Assembly (NCBI GenBank): GCA_964344215.1
Contig: CAYFMP010000042.1
Location: 1-32,530 of the forward strand
Direction of reading: 5' to 3'
DNA: 32,530 bases
DNA from: CAYFMP01 sp964344215
GTDB taxonomy: Bacteria; Pseudomonadota; Alphaproteobacteria; Rhodospirillales; Casp-alpha2
This document shows, piece after piece, positions 15,431 to 22,522 of this stretch. Under the pieces are notes generated by a model. The model did not search any database. It saw only the letters and a list, made by a program, of their open reading frames with translations, and was not told where the DNA came from. The translations under genes and the position numbers were made by a program. Every line of letters starts with the position of its first letter. The first letter of the stretch is position 1.

Positions 15431-16444
15431 TTATCCGCCGGGCTTGATGACGAGGCAGCCGACCCGGCGTTTGGTCAGCGTCGCGCACAGTTCGCGCGCC
15501 GCCTTCTCGTCGGCCAGCGGGCCGACCCGAAGCCGATAGAAGATGCCGCGGGTGGTGCCGAGGTCGGCCTTGGTCACGGTTAGTCCCAGGTTACCGAGCA
15601 GGTCCAGGTTCTTCCTTCGAATCCGGATCCACTCCTGTTTGGCACCCTCCGGCGAACGCGCCGCCGCCAACTGCACCCGGTAGAACGGCTTGTCGACAAC
15701 GGATTTGGCGGCCGCCGCGGCTTCGGCGGTGGGTTCCTTCTTAGCCGGCGGTGGCGTCTTCGCGGCCGGCGTCAGTTCGGCGGTTTCGACCGACTTCACC
15801 GGCACCGGCGGCGGTGGCGGCTGGGCGGTCACCGTCGATTTGGCCTGAGTTCCGGGGTCGGGAGCCTGTGGAGGCGGTGGCGGCGGCTCGGGCGGAACCG
15901 GCCGTTCGGCAGTCGCCACGTCTTCCGCGGTCGGCACCTTGGCGATGGTCTTCGGCGACTCCGGCTTCGGCGGCGGCGGACCGACTTTGGCGGCCGCCGC
16001 GGCCTCCGGTTCGGGCGTCGTCCCGTTCTTCTCGGCGTTTTTCTCGGCGACTAGCCCGGCGATCGCCTGCGGCTTCGGCAGCGGCGCTTCCGGCGGCGGC
16101 AGCAGACGTTCCACCGTACCGCCGTCCGCCTGCGCCAGGCCACCCTGGATGCGGTTGTACACCAGTTTGTCGCGGTCGGGAATATTGAGCCCGCCGGGAT
16201 TCTCGGGGCGCACCTTGACCGGACCGGCCGCCGCGCGGACGACCGGAACCGGAGACGCAGTGTCGCCGATCAACACCATCAACTGGTCGCCGTAGACCAC
16301 CCATCCGCCGCCGCCGCCGGCGATCAGCAGCAACAGCAAGAACAGCCGAAGGCCGCGCCGCGTCCTGCGTTTGGCGGGCGACACCGGCTCGAACTCCAGG
16401 GCGTCGGAGGCCGTCACCTTGATATCCGGTTTTCCGGGCGGCAT
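15431..16444 (-). CDS. SPOR-domain inner-membrane protein
   Basis: 337-aa bitopic protein: a short cytoplasmic N-terminus with a KRRTRRG stop, one TM helix (about 31-52), a long Pro/Ala-rich periplasmic linker (about 70-255, with several PPPPP runs), and a C-terminal SPOR domain (about 258-335, FYRVQLAAARS...FYRLRVGPLADEKAARELC). SPOR domains bind denuded glycan at the division septum. ATG 16444 is the only start, because an in-frame TAG lies two codons upstream. An extended -10 promoter lies 40-50 bases upstream. Likely the first gene of the SPOR-nagZ-M50-scpA-scpB operon. Confidence 0.88.
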   Translation of the reverse strand: MPPGKPDIKVTASDALEFEPVSPAKRRTRRGLRLFLLLLLIAGGGGGWVVYGDQLMVLIGDTASPVPVVRAAAGPVKVRPENPGGLNIPDRDKLVYNRIQGGLAQADGGTVERLLPPPEAPLPKPQAIAGLVAEKNAEKNGTTPEPEAAAAAKVGPPPPKPESPKTIAKVPTAEDVATAERPVPPEPPPPPPQAPDPGTQAKSTVTAQPPPPPVPVKSVETAELTPAAKTPPPAKKEPTAEAAAAAKSVVDKPFYRVQLAAARSPEGAKQEWIRIRRKNLDLLGNLGLTVTKADLGTTRGIFYRLRVGPLADEKAARELCATLTKRRVGCLVIKPGG

Positions 16445-16485
16445 GTCCTAAAAGCACCGTCTCCGTCGACAGGCGAATCGCCCAT

Positions 16486-16494
16486 ATTATACCA
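16486..16494 (-). promoter_or_regulatory. Extended -10 promoter of the SPOR-nagZ-scpAB operon
   Basis: TGGTATAAT on the minus strand (16494 to 16486) matches the extended -10 form TGnTATAAT, 42 bases before the SPOR gene ATG. The -35 region (TCTCTT at 17 bases) is poor, as is common with extended -10 promoters. It begins just outside the dgt stop codon. Confidence 0.5.
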
Positions 16495-16506
16495 GAGACC
16501 CGGTTC

Positions 16507-17700
16507 TTAAGAGATTCTTGCTTGCAGGTCGAACAGCTTGCGGTGTTCGTCCAAAGCGAAGCGATCGGTCATGCCGCCGACGTAATCGGCGACCAGTTGG
16601 GCGGTCGCCTCGGCGTCGTACCTGGACGCCTTCTCCGCCCACTCGGTCGGCAGGCATTCGGGCTCTTCGGCGAGCAGCTTGAAGAGGTCCTTGACGACGC
16701 GGCGGCCCTTGCTGGTCATGCGATTGAGCTTGTAGTGGCGGTACATATGCTCGAACAGGAACGCCTTGATGGCGGCGTCGTCTTCGCGCATCCGCTCCGA
16801 GAATCCGGCGACCGGCTTATTCAGGGCCCGCACCTCGTCGGCGCTTGCCGGCTTCAACTCGGCGAGCCGGGCGCCGGTCTCGTCGATGAGGTCCTCGACC
16901 ATGGCGCCGATCAGCCGACGCACCGCTTCGTGGATGCGCCTGGAGGTGTCGAGGTCCGGGTAGTCGTTGGCGACACCGGCGAAGATCGGCCCGACCAGCG
17001 GCACGTCGGCGAGGTCGTCGATGGTGAACAGCCCGGCCCTGAGCCCGTCGTCGATATCGTGGTTGTTGTAGGCGATATCGTCGGAGTGGGCGGCGACCTG
17101 TGCTTCGGCGCCGGCAAATGTGGAGAGTTCCAGGTCCTGGACCTCGGCGTATTCGGCGATGGCGCGTGGCAGCGGCCTCGGATTGCCCGGCCCGGTCAGC
17201 GGCCCGTTGTGCTTGACCACCCCTTCCAGGGTCTCCCAAGTCAGGTTGAGGCCCTCGAACTCGGGGTAGCGGGACTCGAGCTTGGTGACGACGCGCAGCG
17301 ATTGGGCGTTGTGGTCGAAGCCGCCGTACGGCTCCATGACATCCTTCAGCGCGTCTTCGCCGGCATGGCCGAACGGCGGATGGCCGAGGTCGTGGGCCAG
17401 GGCCAGTGCCTCGCCAAGGTCTTCGTTGAGTCGCAGCGAGCGGCACACCGAGCGGGCGATCTGCGCCACTTCGAGGCTGTGGGTCAGCCGGGTCCGGAAA
17501 AAATCGCCCTCGTGATTGACGAAGACCTGTGTCTTGTAGGCGAGCCGGCGGAAGGCGGCGGCGTGGATGATGCGGTCGCGGTCGCGCTGGAAACATCCGC
17601 GCCGGGCGCTTGCGGGTTCATCGAATAGCCGCCCGCGGCTGGCGCTCTCGTGGCAGGCGTAAGGCGCCGACCGGCCGGCCGGTATCGAGTTCGTTGTCAT
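16507..17700 (-). CDS. dgt: Deoxyguanosinetriphosphate triphosphohydrolase-like protein
   Basis: 397-aa HD-domain dNTPase of the dGTPase type 2 family; hydrolyses dNTPs to the nucleoside and triphosphate in characterised members. The HD-domain residues are visible: RLTHSLEVAQIAR (first His), then ALAHDLGHPPFGHAGEDAL (HD pair and downstream His), and a later DDIAYNNHDIDDG (Asp). ATG 17700; the gene is divergent from the GlcG-like gene, 116 bases apart. In many alphaproteobacteria argS follows dgt directly; here only 62 bases lie between dgt and the SPOR gene. Confidence 0.93.
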   Translation of the reverse strand: MTTNSIPAGRSAPYACHESASRGRLFDEPASARRGCFQRDRDRIIHAAAFRRLAYKTQVFVNHEGDFFRTRLTHSLEVAQIARSVCRSLRLNEDLGEALALAHDLGHPPFGHAGEDALKDVMEPYGGFDHNAQSLRVVTKLESRYPEFEGLNLTWETLEGVVKHNGPLTGPGNPRPLPRAIAEYAEVQDLELSTFAGAEAQVAAHSDDIAYNNHDIDDGLRAGLFTIDDLADVPLVGPIFAGVANDYPDLDTSRRIHEAVRRLIGAMVEDLIDETGARLAELKPASADEVRALNKPVAGFSERMREDDAAIKAFLFEHMYRHYKLNRMTSKGRRVVKDLFKLLAEEPECLPTEWAEKASRYDAEATAQLVADYVGGMTDRFALDEHRKLFDLQARIS

Positions 17701-17765
17701 GGCCCGACCCTACTCGCCGCACCGTACCTGAGCAACGGCGATATCGGTCGGTACAACGAAGGGTT

Positions 17766-17793
17766 TTGACGATCCGGCGATCTGGGCTATGAA
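17766..17793 (+). promoter_or_regulatory. Likely promoter of the GlcG-like gene
   Basis: TTGACG (17766-17771), a 16-base spacer and TATGAA (17788-17793) lie 24 bases before the ATG at 17817, in the dgt divergent intergenic region. A strong AAGGAG is located seven bases before that ATG. Five of six -35 and four of six -10 positions match. Confidence 0.5.
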
Positions 17794-17816
17794 CCGGTGG
17801 TTCAAGGAGAAACCGA

Positions 17817-18236
17817 ATGCTTCAAATCGACCGCCTTTCCTTCGATGAAGCGTGGCGCCTGATCGACGGCGCCGAGGCGCATGCCCGCGAGATCGGGGTC
17901 GCTATGTGCGTCGCCGTGGTCGACGAATCGGGCAACTTGATCGCATTCAAGCGCATGGACGGGGCCAAGGTGCTGAGCGTGCGGCTGGCCGACGACAAGG
18001 CCTTCACGGCTGCCGTCTCCAAGCGTCCGACCCACGAATACAACGAGATCTGCGTTCCCGGCAGCCTGGTGTTCGGCATCCACACCTCTTCGGACGGCCG
18101 ATTCAGCACCGTCGGCGGCGGCTATCCGGTCGTCGTCGGAGACGCCGTTATCGGCGCCATCGGGGTGTCGGGCGGCGCCGCCGAACAGGACATGGCCTGC
18201 GCCGAAGCCGCCTTGGACGGCTTCACGCCCGATTGA
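17817..18236 (+). CDS. GlcG/HbpS-family (DUF336) protein
   Basis: 139-aa small protein of the GlcG/HbpS (DUF336) family. Typical features are AHAREIGVAMCVAVVDESGNLIAFKRMDGA near the N-terminus and FSTVGGGYPVVVGDAVIGAIGVSGG towards the end. HbpS homologues bind haem or cobalamin-like cofactors; many others have no known role. No signal peptide, so cytoplasmic. ATG 17817 with AAGGAG upstream. The stop overlaps the presumed -35 box of erpA. It is monocistronic or reads through into erpA. Confidence 0.85.
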   Translation: MLQIDRLSFDEAWRLIDGAEAHAREIGVAMCVAVVDESGNLIAFKRMDGAKVLSVRLADDKAFTAAVSKRPTHEYNEICVPGSLVFGIHTSSDGRFSTVGGGYPVVVGDAVIGAIGVSGGAAEQDMACAEAALDGFTPD

Positions 18237-18260
18237 CTTTCGCACGCGCCGCATTACATA
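18233..18260 (+). promoter_or_regulatory. Possible promoter of erpA
   Basis: TTGACT (18233-18238) overlaps the stop codon of the upstream gene, with TACATA (18255-18260) 16 bases on. About 62 bases separate it from the erpA ATG. No clear binding palindrome for an iron regulator was found by eye. Confidence 0.4.
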
Positions 18261-18321
18261 ACCTTCGGAAATGTCGTAAACTCTAATGGTATCCCTTGGA
18301 AGGGAAACCGAGGAAACCGCC

Positions 18322-18672
18322 ATGCCCGACGGCAACGCTTCCGAAAACCGCCTGCGGCTGACCGACAGCGCCGCCAAGCGCATCGCCGAGATCCGCGAGA
18401 TGCGGGGCAACGACGCGCTGATGCTGCGGCTGACCGTCTTGGGTGGCGGCTGTTCGGGGTTCCAGTACAAGTTCGACCTCGACGACGCCGTCAACGACGA
18501 CGACGTCACTTTCGAGCACAACGGCACCGGGGTCGTCGTCGACGAGGTATCCTTAGGGTTGCTGGAAGGCTCCGAGATCGATTTCAAGGAAGACCTCGGC
18601 GGCTCCTTCTTCCAGGTCTCCAACCCCAACGCAACCGCCAACTGCGGTTGCGGCGCCTCGTTCTCGATCTAA
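18322..18672 (+). CDS. erpA: Iron-sulfur cluster insertion protein ErpA (A-type carrier)
   Basis: 116-aa A-type carrier that passes Fe-S clusters to apoproteins. The three conserved cysteines are present: Cys44 in GGGCSGFQYKF and Cys108/Cys110 in the C-terminal CGCGASF. I chose ATG 18322 because GAGGA lies eight bases upstream and family members begin near here; the frame opens 12 codons earlier at 18286. SufA or IscA cannot be fully excluded, but a solitary gene outside a suf/isc operon, next to dgt, is typical of alphaproteobacterial ErpA. IlvD, encoded in the same window, is an Fe-S enzyme. Confidence 0.93.
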   Translation: MPDGNASENRLRLTDSAAKRIAEIREMRGNDALMLRLTVLGGGCSGFQYKFDLDDAVNDDDVTFEHNGTGVVVDEVSLGLLEGSEIDFKEDLGGSFFQVSNPNATANCGCGASFSI

Positions 18673-18705
18673 TATCTATGGGCCGGTGAGGATCGCCGTC
18701 CGGCC

Positions 18706-19494
18706 ATGAAAATCGCCACCTGGAACGTCAACTCGGTCAAGGCGCGGTTGCCGCGTATCGTCAAGTGGCTGACCGAGTTCGCGCCCGATGTCGTCCTTCT
18801 GCAGGAACTCAAGTGCGTCGAGGACGCCTTCCCGGCCCTCGAAATCGGAGAGTTGGGCTACAACGTCGCCGTTTCGGGGCAGAAGACCTACAACGGTGTC
18901 GCCATTCTGTCGAAATCGCCGATCGACGTCGAGCTGACGGCGCTGCCGGGCGACGAGGCGGACGAGCAGGCGCGCTACATCGAAGCCTTCACCGGCTCGG
19001 TGCGGGTCGCCTCCATCTATCTCCCCAACGGCAACCCGACCCGCGACGAGGCCGGCGGCGATTCGGAGAAATACCTCTACAAGCTCGCCTGGATGGACCG
19101 CCTCAAGGCGCGCATCGAAGAGCTCTTGAAGAACGAGGAGGCCTTCGTGCTCGGCGGCGACTACAACGTCTGCCCGACCGACGACGACGTCTACGACCCG
19201 GTTGCCTTCGCCGACGACGCGCTGTGCCGCCCGGAAAGCCGCGGCCGCTTCCGGGCCATGCTCAACCTCGGCCTGACCGACGCTTTCCGCGCCTTCGAGC
19301 ACGGCCCGCATCTCTACAGCTACTGGGATTACCAGCGTGGCGCCTGGGCCAAGGACAACGGACTGTTGATCGATCATCTGCTATGCTCGCCGCAGGCCGC
19401 CGACCGCTTGGACGCGGCCGGTATCGACAAGAGGCCGCGGGGACGCGAGAAAGCCTCCGACCACACCCCGGTGTGGTGCGAACTGGAGGACTGA
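18706..19494 (+). CDS. xth: Exodeoxyribonuclease III (AP endonuclease)
   Basis: 262-aa Mg-dependent exonuclease III / AP endonuclease of base-excision repair. N-terminal MKIATWNVNSVKARLP with the metal-binding Asn, then LLQELKC (catalytic Glu), GGDYNVCP (Asp/Asn) and the terminal SDHTPVW (Asp-His pair) are all present. ATG 18706 lies 33 bases after erpA, so the two are probably cotranscribed. Length is normal for the family. Confidence 0.97.
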   Translation: MKIATWNVNSVKARLPRIVKWLTEFAPDVVLLQELKCVEDAFPALEIGELGYNVAVSGQKTYNGVAILSKSPIDVELTALPGDEADEQARYIEAFTGSVRVASIYLPNGNPTRDEAGGDSEKYLYKLAWMDRLKARIEELLKNEEAFVLGGDYNVCPTDDDVYDPVAFADDALCRPESRGRFRAMLNLGLTDAFRAFEHGPHLYSYWDYQRGAWAKDNGLLIDHLLCSPQAADRLDAAGIDKRPRGREKASDHTPVWCELED

Positions 19495-19511
19495 CAAGGG
19501 GGGATAAGCGC

Positions 19512-19949
19512 ATGCCCGAACTGACCGGCGGCTGCCTGTGCGGCGCCGTTCGCTACAAGGTTGTGGCGGAGCCGATGTGCGTCAGCCATTGCCACTGCCC
19601 GAGCTGCCGGCGGGCGGCCGGGGCGCCGTTCATCACCTGGATGACGCTGCCCGGCGACGGTTATGCCGTCACCCGGGGCGAGGCCGCCGTCTATCACTCC
19701 TCGCCCGGCGTCAACCGCCGCTTCTGCGGGACCTGCGGGACGACGCTGAGCTACGATCACGACGACCGCACCGACGAGATCGACGTTGCCGCCGCCACCC
19801 TCGACGATCCGGAAGCGGTGACGCCCGACGACCATATCCACGTCGGCCACCGGCTCGGCTGGCTCAAGTTCGACGACGGCCTGCCCGGGCTCGAAGGCGA
19901 CCATTGGGACCACGGCTATCCCGACCGCTCCGGCGGAGACGGCGAATGA
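19512..19949 (+). CDS. GFA-family (CENP-V/GFA domain) zinc protein
   Basis: 145-aa protein with a GFA (glutathione-dependent formaldehyde-activating) fold. Zinc cysteine sets are complete: C8 and C10 in GGCLCG, C27/C29/C32 in CHCPSC, and C72/C75 in FCGTCGT. Most members of this family have no proven function; the founding activity has been disputed. ATG 19512 with a GGGGG run a few bases upstream. The stop overlaps the start of the amine oxidase gene as ATGA, so translation is coupled. It appears to belong to a small oxidative metabolism group with the next two genes. Confidence 0.9.
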   Translation: MPELTGGCLCGAVRYKVVAEPMCVSHCHCPSCRRAAGAPFITWMTLPGDGYAVTRGEAAVYHSSPGVNRRFCGTCGTTLSYDHDDRTDEIDVAAATLDDPEAVTPDDHIHVGHRLGWLKFDDGLPGLEGDHWDHGYPDRSGGDGE

Positions 19950-21283
19950 CCCGGCCGATTTCGCGCCGCCGTTTTCTGGCCGGGGCCGCCGCCGCGCCGG
20001 CCCTGCTGCCCGGTCTGGTGCGGGCGGCGACGCCGAGCAATCCCGACGTCGCCATCGTCGGCGCCGGCATCGCCGGTCTGACGGCGGCCCGCGAATTGCG
20101 GGCGGCGGGGCTGGAGGTCGTCGTGCTCGAGGCCCGCGATCGCATCGGCGGCCGCGCCTACACGGAAAGCCGGACCTTCGGGGTGCCTTACGATCACGGT
20201 TGCGCCTGGCTGCATTCAGCCGACATCAATCCGCTGACCGAACTGGTCCGGAAAGCCGGTTTTCAGACCATCGACGAAGGCGGCCGCGAGGCATGGCTGT
20301 ACCTCGACGGCGACGAGGCCAGCGACGCCCAGTACGAAGAGGCGTCGGAGGCCTACGAAGACCTGCTGAACGCCATCGAGGTGGCCGTGGACGGATTGGA
20401 CGGCGCCGACCGCTCGGTCGCCGAGCTGAGCCCGCCGACGAACCGTTTCCAGCGCCTTGCCCACGCCCGCATCGGCCCGTTCGAGGCCGGCGAGACCACC
20501 GATCGGGTTTCGGTCGTCGACATCTACAGCCAGGTCGGCACCGGCGTCGAGTGGATGGTGCCGGACGGCATGGCGGCGGGGATCCTGAAGGCGCTCGGCC
20601 CGGTCGCCGTCGAATTGTCGACGCCGGTCGAACGGGTGCGCTGGGGCGGCTCCGGCGTAGCACTCGAAACCGGCCGCGGCACGCTGAAGGCGAAGGCGGC
20701 GATCGTCACCGTGCCGACCGACATCGTCGCCGACGGCACGCTGGCCTTCGATCCGCGCTTGCCCGATTGGAAGATGGAGGCCTTCGCCCGTGTGCCGATG
20801 GGCGTGCTCGACAAGATCGCGCTCGAGTTCGATCGCGACGTCTTCGAGGAAGCCGACACCAATACGCTGTTCGCTCAGGACGGCGCCGACGGGCGGGTCT
20901 GGGATCACCTGCTCAATCCCTTCGGGCTCGATCTCTGCGTCACCTTCGTCGGCGGCGATTTCGCCCGCGACCTGACCGCCGCCGGCGATCAGGAGGCTTT
21001 CGATCAGGCACTCGAAAACCTCACTTCGGTGTTCGGATCGACCGTCCGCAAGGCTTTCGTCAAGGGCCACTTCACCAAGTGGAGCGCCGATCCGCTGGCG
21101 CGCGGCGCCTATTCGGTTTCCGAGCCCGACCACAACGACAAGCGCCAGCAACTGGCCGCCCCCTTGGGCGACCGGCTGTTCTTCGCCGGCGAAGCCTGCG
21201 ACCCGGAATGGGCGACGCAGGCGACAGCGGCCTATCCGACCGGCATCTCGGCGGTCGAGGCGGCCGCCGCCGCCGTCAAATGA
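19946..21283 (+). CDS. Tat-exported FAD-dependent amine oxidase-family protein
   Basis: 445-aa flavoprotein of the monoamine oxidase family. The N-terminus has a twin-arginine signal, SRRRFLAG followed by a hydrophobic stretch and a likely cleavage site after LVRAA (about residue 28). A dinucleotide-binding VAIVGAGIAGLTAA motif (36-49) follows, and the FAD-contacting EARDRIGGRAYT. The C-terminal FFAGEACDPEWATQATAAYPTG is the usual FAD-binding end. The flavin is loaded before export, which fits Tat. Start ATG 19946 overlaps the GFA stop. The substrate is not evident; primary amines or polyamines are possible, and the pot operon in the window is suggestive only. The gene overlaps the next by four bases. 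Confidence 0.88.
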   Translation: MTRPISRRRFLAGAAAAPALLPGLVRAATPSNPDVAIVGAGIAGLTAARELRAAGLEVVVLEARDRIGGRAYTESRTFGVPYDHGCAWLHSADINPLTELVRKAGFQTIDEGGREAWLYLDGDEASDAQYEEASEAYEDLLNAIEVAVDGLDGADRSVAELSPPTNRFQRLAHARIGPFEAGETTDRVSVVDIYSQVGTGVEWMVPDGMAAGILKALGPVAVELSTPVERVRWGGSGVALETGRGTLKAKAAIVTVPTDIVADGTLAFDPRLPDWKMEAFARVPMGVLDKIALEFDRDVFEEADTNTLFAQDGADGRVWDHLLNPFGLDLCVTFVGGDFARDLTAAGDQEAFDQALENLTSVFGSTVRKAFVKGHFTKWSADPLARGAYSVSEPDHNDKRQQLAAPLGDRLFFAGEACDPEWATQATAAYPTGISAVEAAAAAVK

Positions 21284-22464
21284 GCCTCCGCCCCAATCCG
21301 CTGGTCGCCGCCATCGAGGCGCCGCCGATCGCCGAGGCGGCGGGCTGGCTCAAACCCGACGCCTTCGGGCCGGAGATGCCGCCGATCGACGTCTCGCAAG
21401 CGGTGCCGGGCTACTCACCTGATCCCGGCCTGACGGCGCACCTGGCCGAACGCGTCGGCGACCCGAAGACCTCCGTCTATACCGACATCGAGGGGCTGGC
21501 CGGACTGCGCGCCGCGCTGGCGGCAGAGATATCGGACACCTACGGCGGCGCGGTGGCGCCCGATCAGGTGATGATCGCGGCCGGCTGCAACCAGGCCTTC
21601 TTCCTCAGCCTGGCGGCGCTCGCCCAAGCCGGCGATCAAGTGGTGATGGCGGCACCCTGGTACTTCAACCACCGCATGACCGCCGACATGCTGGGCATCG
21701 GCGTCGTGCCGCTGCCGTGCCGGTCGGAAAACGGCCAGCTCCCCGACCCGGCCGAGGCGGCGGCGCTGATCACGCCCAACACCCGCGCCATTGTCCTCGT
21801 CACCCCCAACAACCCGACCGGCGCCGTCTACCCGGCCGAGACCCTCGACGCCTTCTTCGACGTCGCCCGTGCGGCCGGCGTGGCGCTGATTATCGACGAG
21901 ACCTACCGCGATTTCCTCACTCCTGACGCCGCCCGCCCGCACGGCCTGTTCGAGCGCGCTGGCTGGGACGGAACCTTCGTCCATCTATACAGCTTCTCGA
22001 AGGTGTTCTGCCTGACCGGCTACCGAGTCGGGGCGGTCGCCGCGGCGCCGGCGCTGATCGCCGAGATCGCCAAGGTCATGGATTGTCTGGCCATCTGCGC
22101 CCCCCACATCGGCCAACGCGCCGCCCTTTGGGGCATCGAGAACCTGGCCGGCTGGCGAGCCGACAAACGGGGCCTGATGGCGGAGCGCACGGCCGCCTTC
22201 GAGGCGGCGCTGGAGCGGACCAACAGCGGTTACGAGATCGTCTCGATAGGCGCCTACTTTGCCTACCTGCGCCACCCCTTCGAGGACGAGACCGGCCATG
22301 ACGTGGCCCGCCGCCTGGCCGAGACCCGCAATCTGCTGTGCCTGCCGGGCTCGATGTTCGGACCGGGGCAGGAACGGATGTTGCGCTTCGCCTTCGCCAA
22401 CGTCGGCGCCGAGATAATGCCGGTCATCGCCGGGCGGCTGGAAAATCACGTCAAAGTGCGCTGA
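21280..22464 (+). CDS. PLP-dependent class I/II aminotransferase
   Basis: 394-aa fold-type I aminotransferase. PLP lysine is Lys241 in YSFSKVFCLTGYRVG; TPNNPTG at 175-181 and DETYRDF (Asp206, Tyr209) are the other conserved contacts. The subgroup is aspartate/aromatic-like, and the substrate cannot be told by eye. ATG 21280 overlaps the amine oxidase stop as ATGA, so the two are coupled. Paired with an amine oxidase it may act on the aldehyde or keto product or on an unrelated amino acid; this is inference. Confidence 0.88.
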   Translation: MSLRPNPLVAAIEAPPIAEAAGWLKPDAFGPEMPPIDVSQAVPGYSPDPGLTAHLAERVGDPKTSVYTDIEGLAGLRAALAAEISDTYGGAVAPDQVMIAAGCNQAFFLSLAALAQAGDQVVMAAPWYFNHRMTADMLGIGVVPLPCRSENGQLPDPAEAAALITPNTRAIVLVTPNNPTGAVYPAETLDAFFDVARAAGVALIIDETYRDFLTPDAARPHGLFERAGWDGTFVHLYSFSKVFCLTGYRVGAVAAAPALIAEIAKVMDCLAICAPHIGQRAALWGIENLAGWRADKRGLMAERTAAFEAALERTNSGYEIVSIGAYFAYLRHPFEDETGHDVARRLAETRNLLCLPGSMFGPGQERMLRFAFANVGAEIMPVIAGRLENHVKVR

Positions 22465-22522
22465 AAATCTTGCCGAGGTGTGCTAAACCCTGGGTCGAAA
22501 GCTCGCGACAGGGTGGTGAGAT

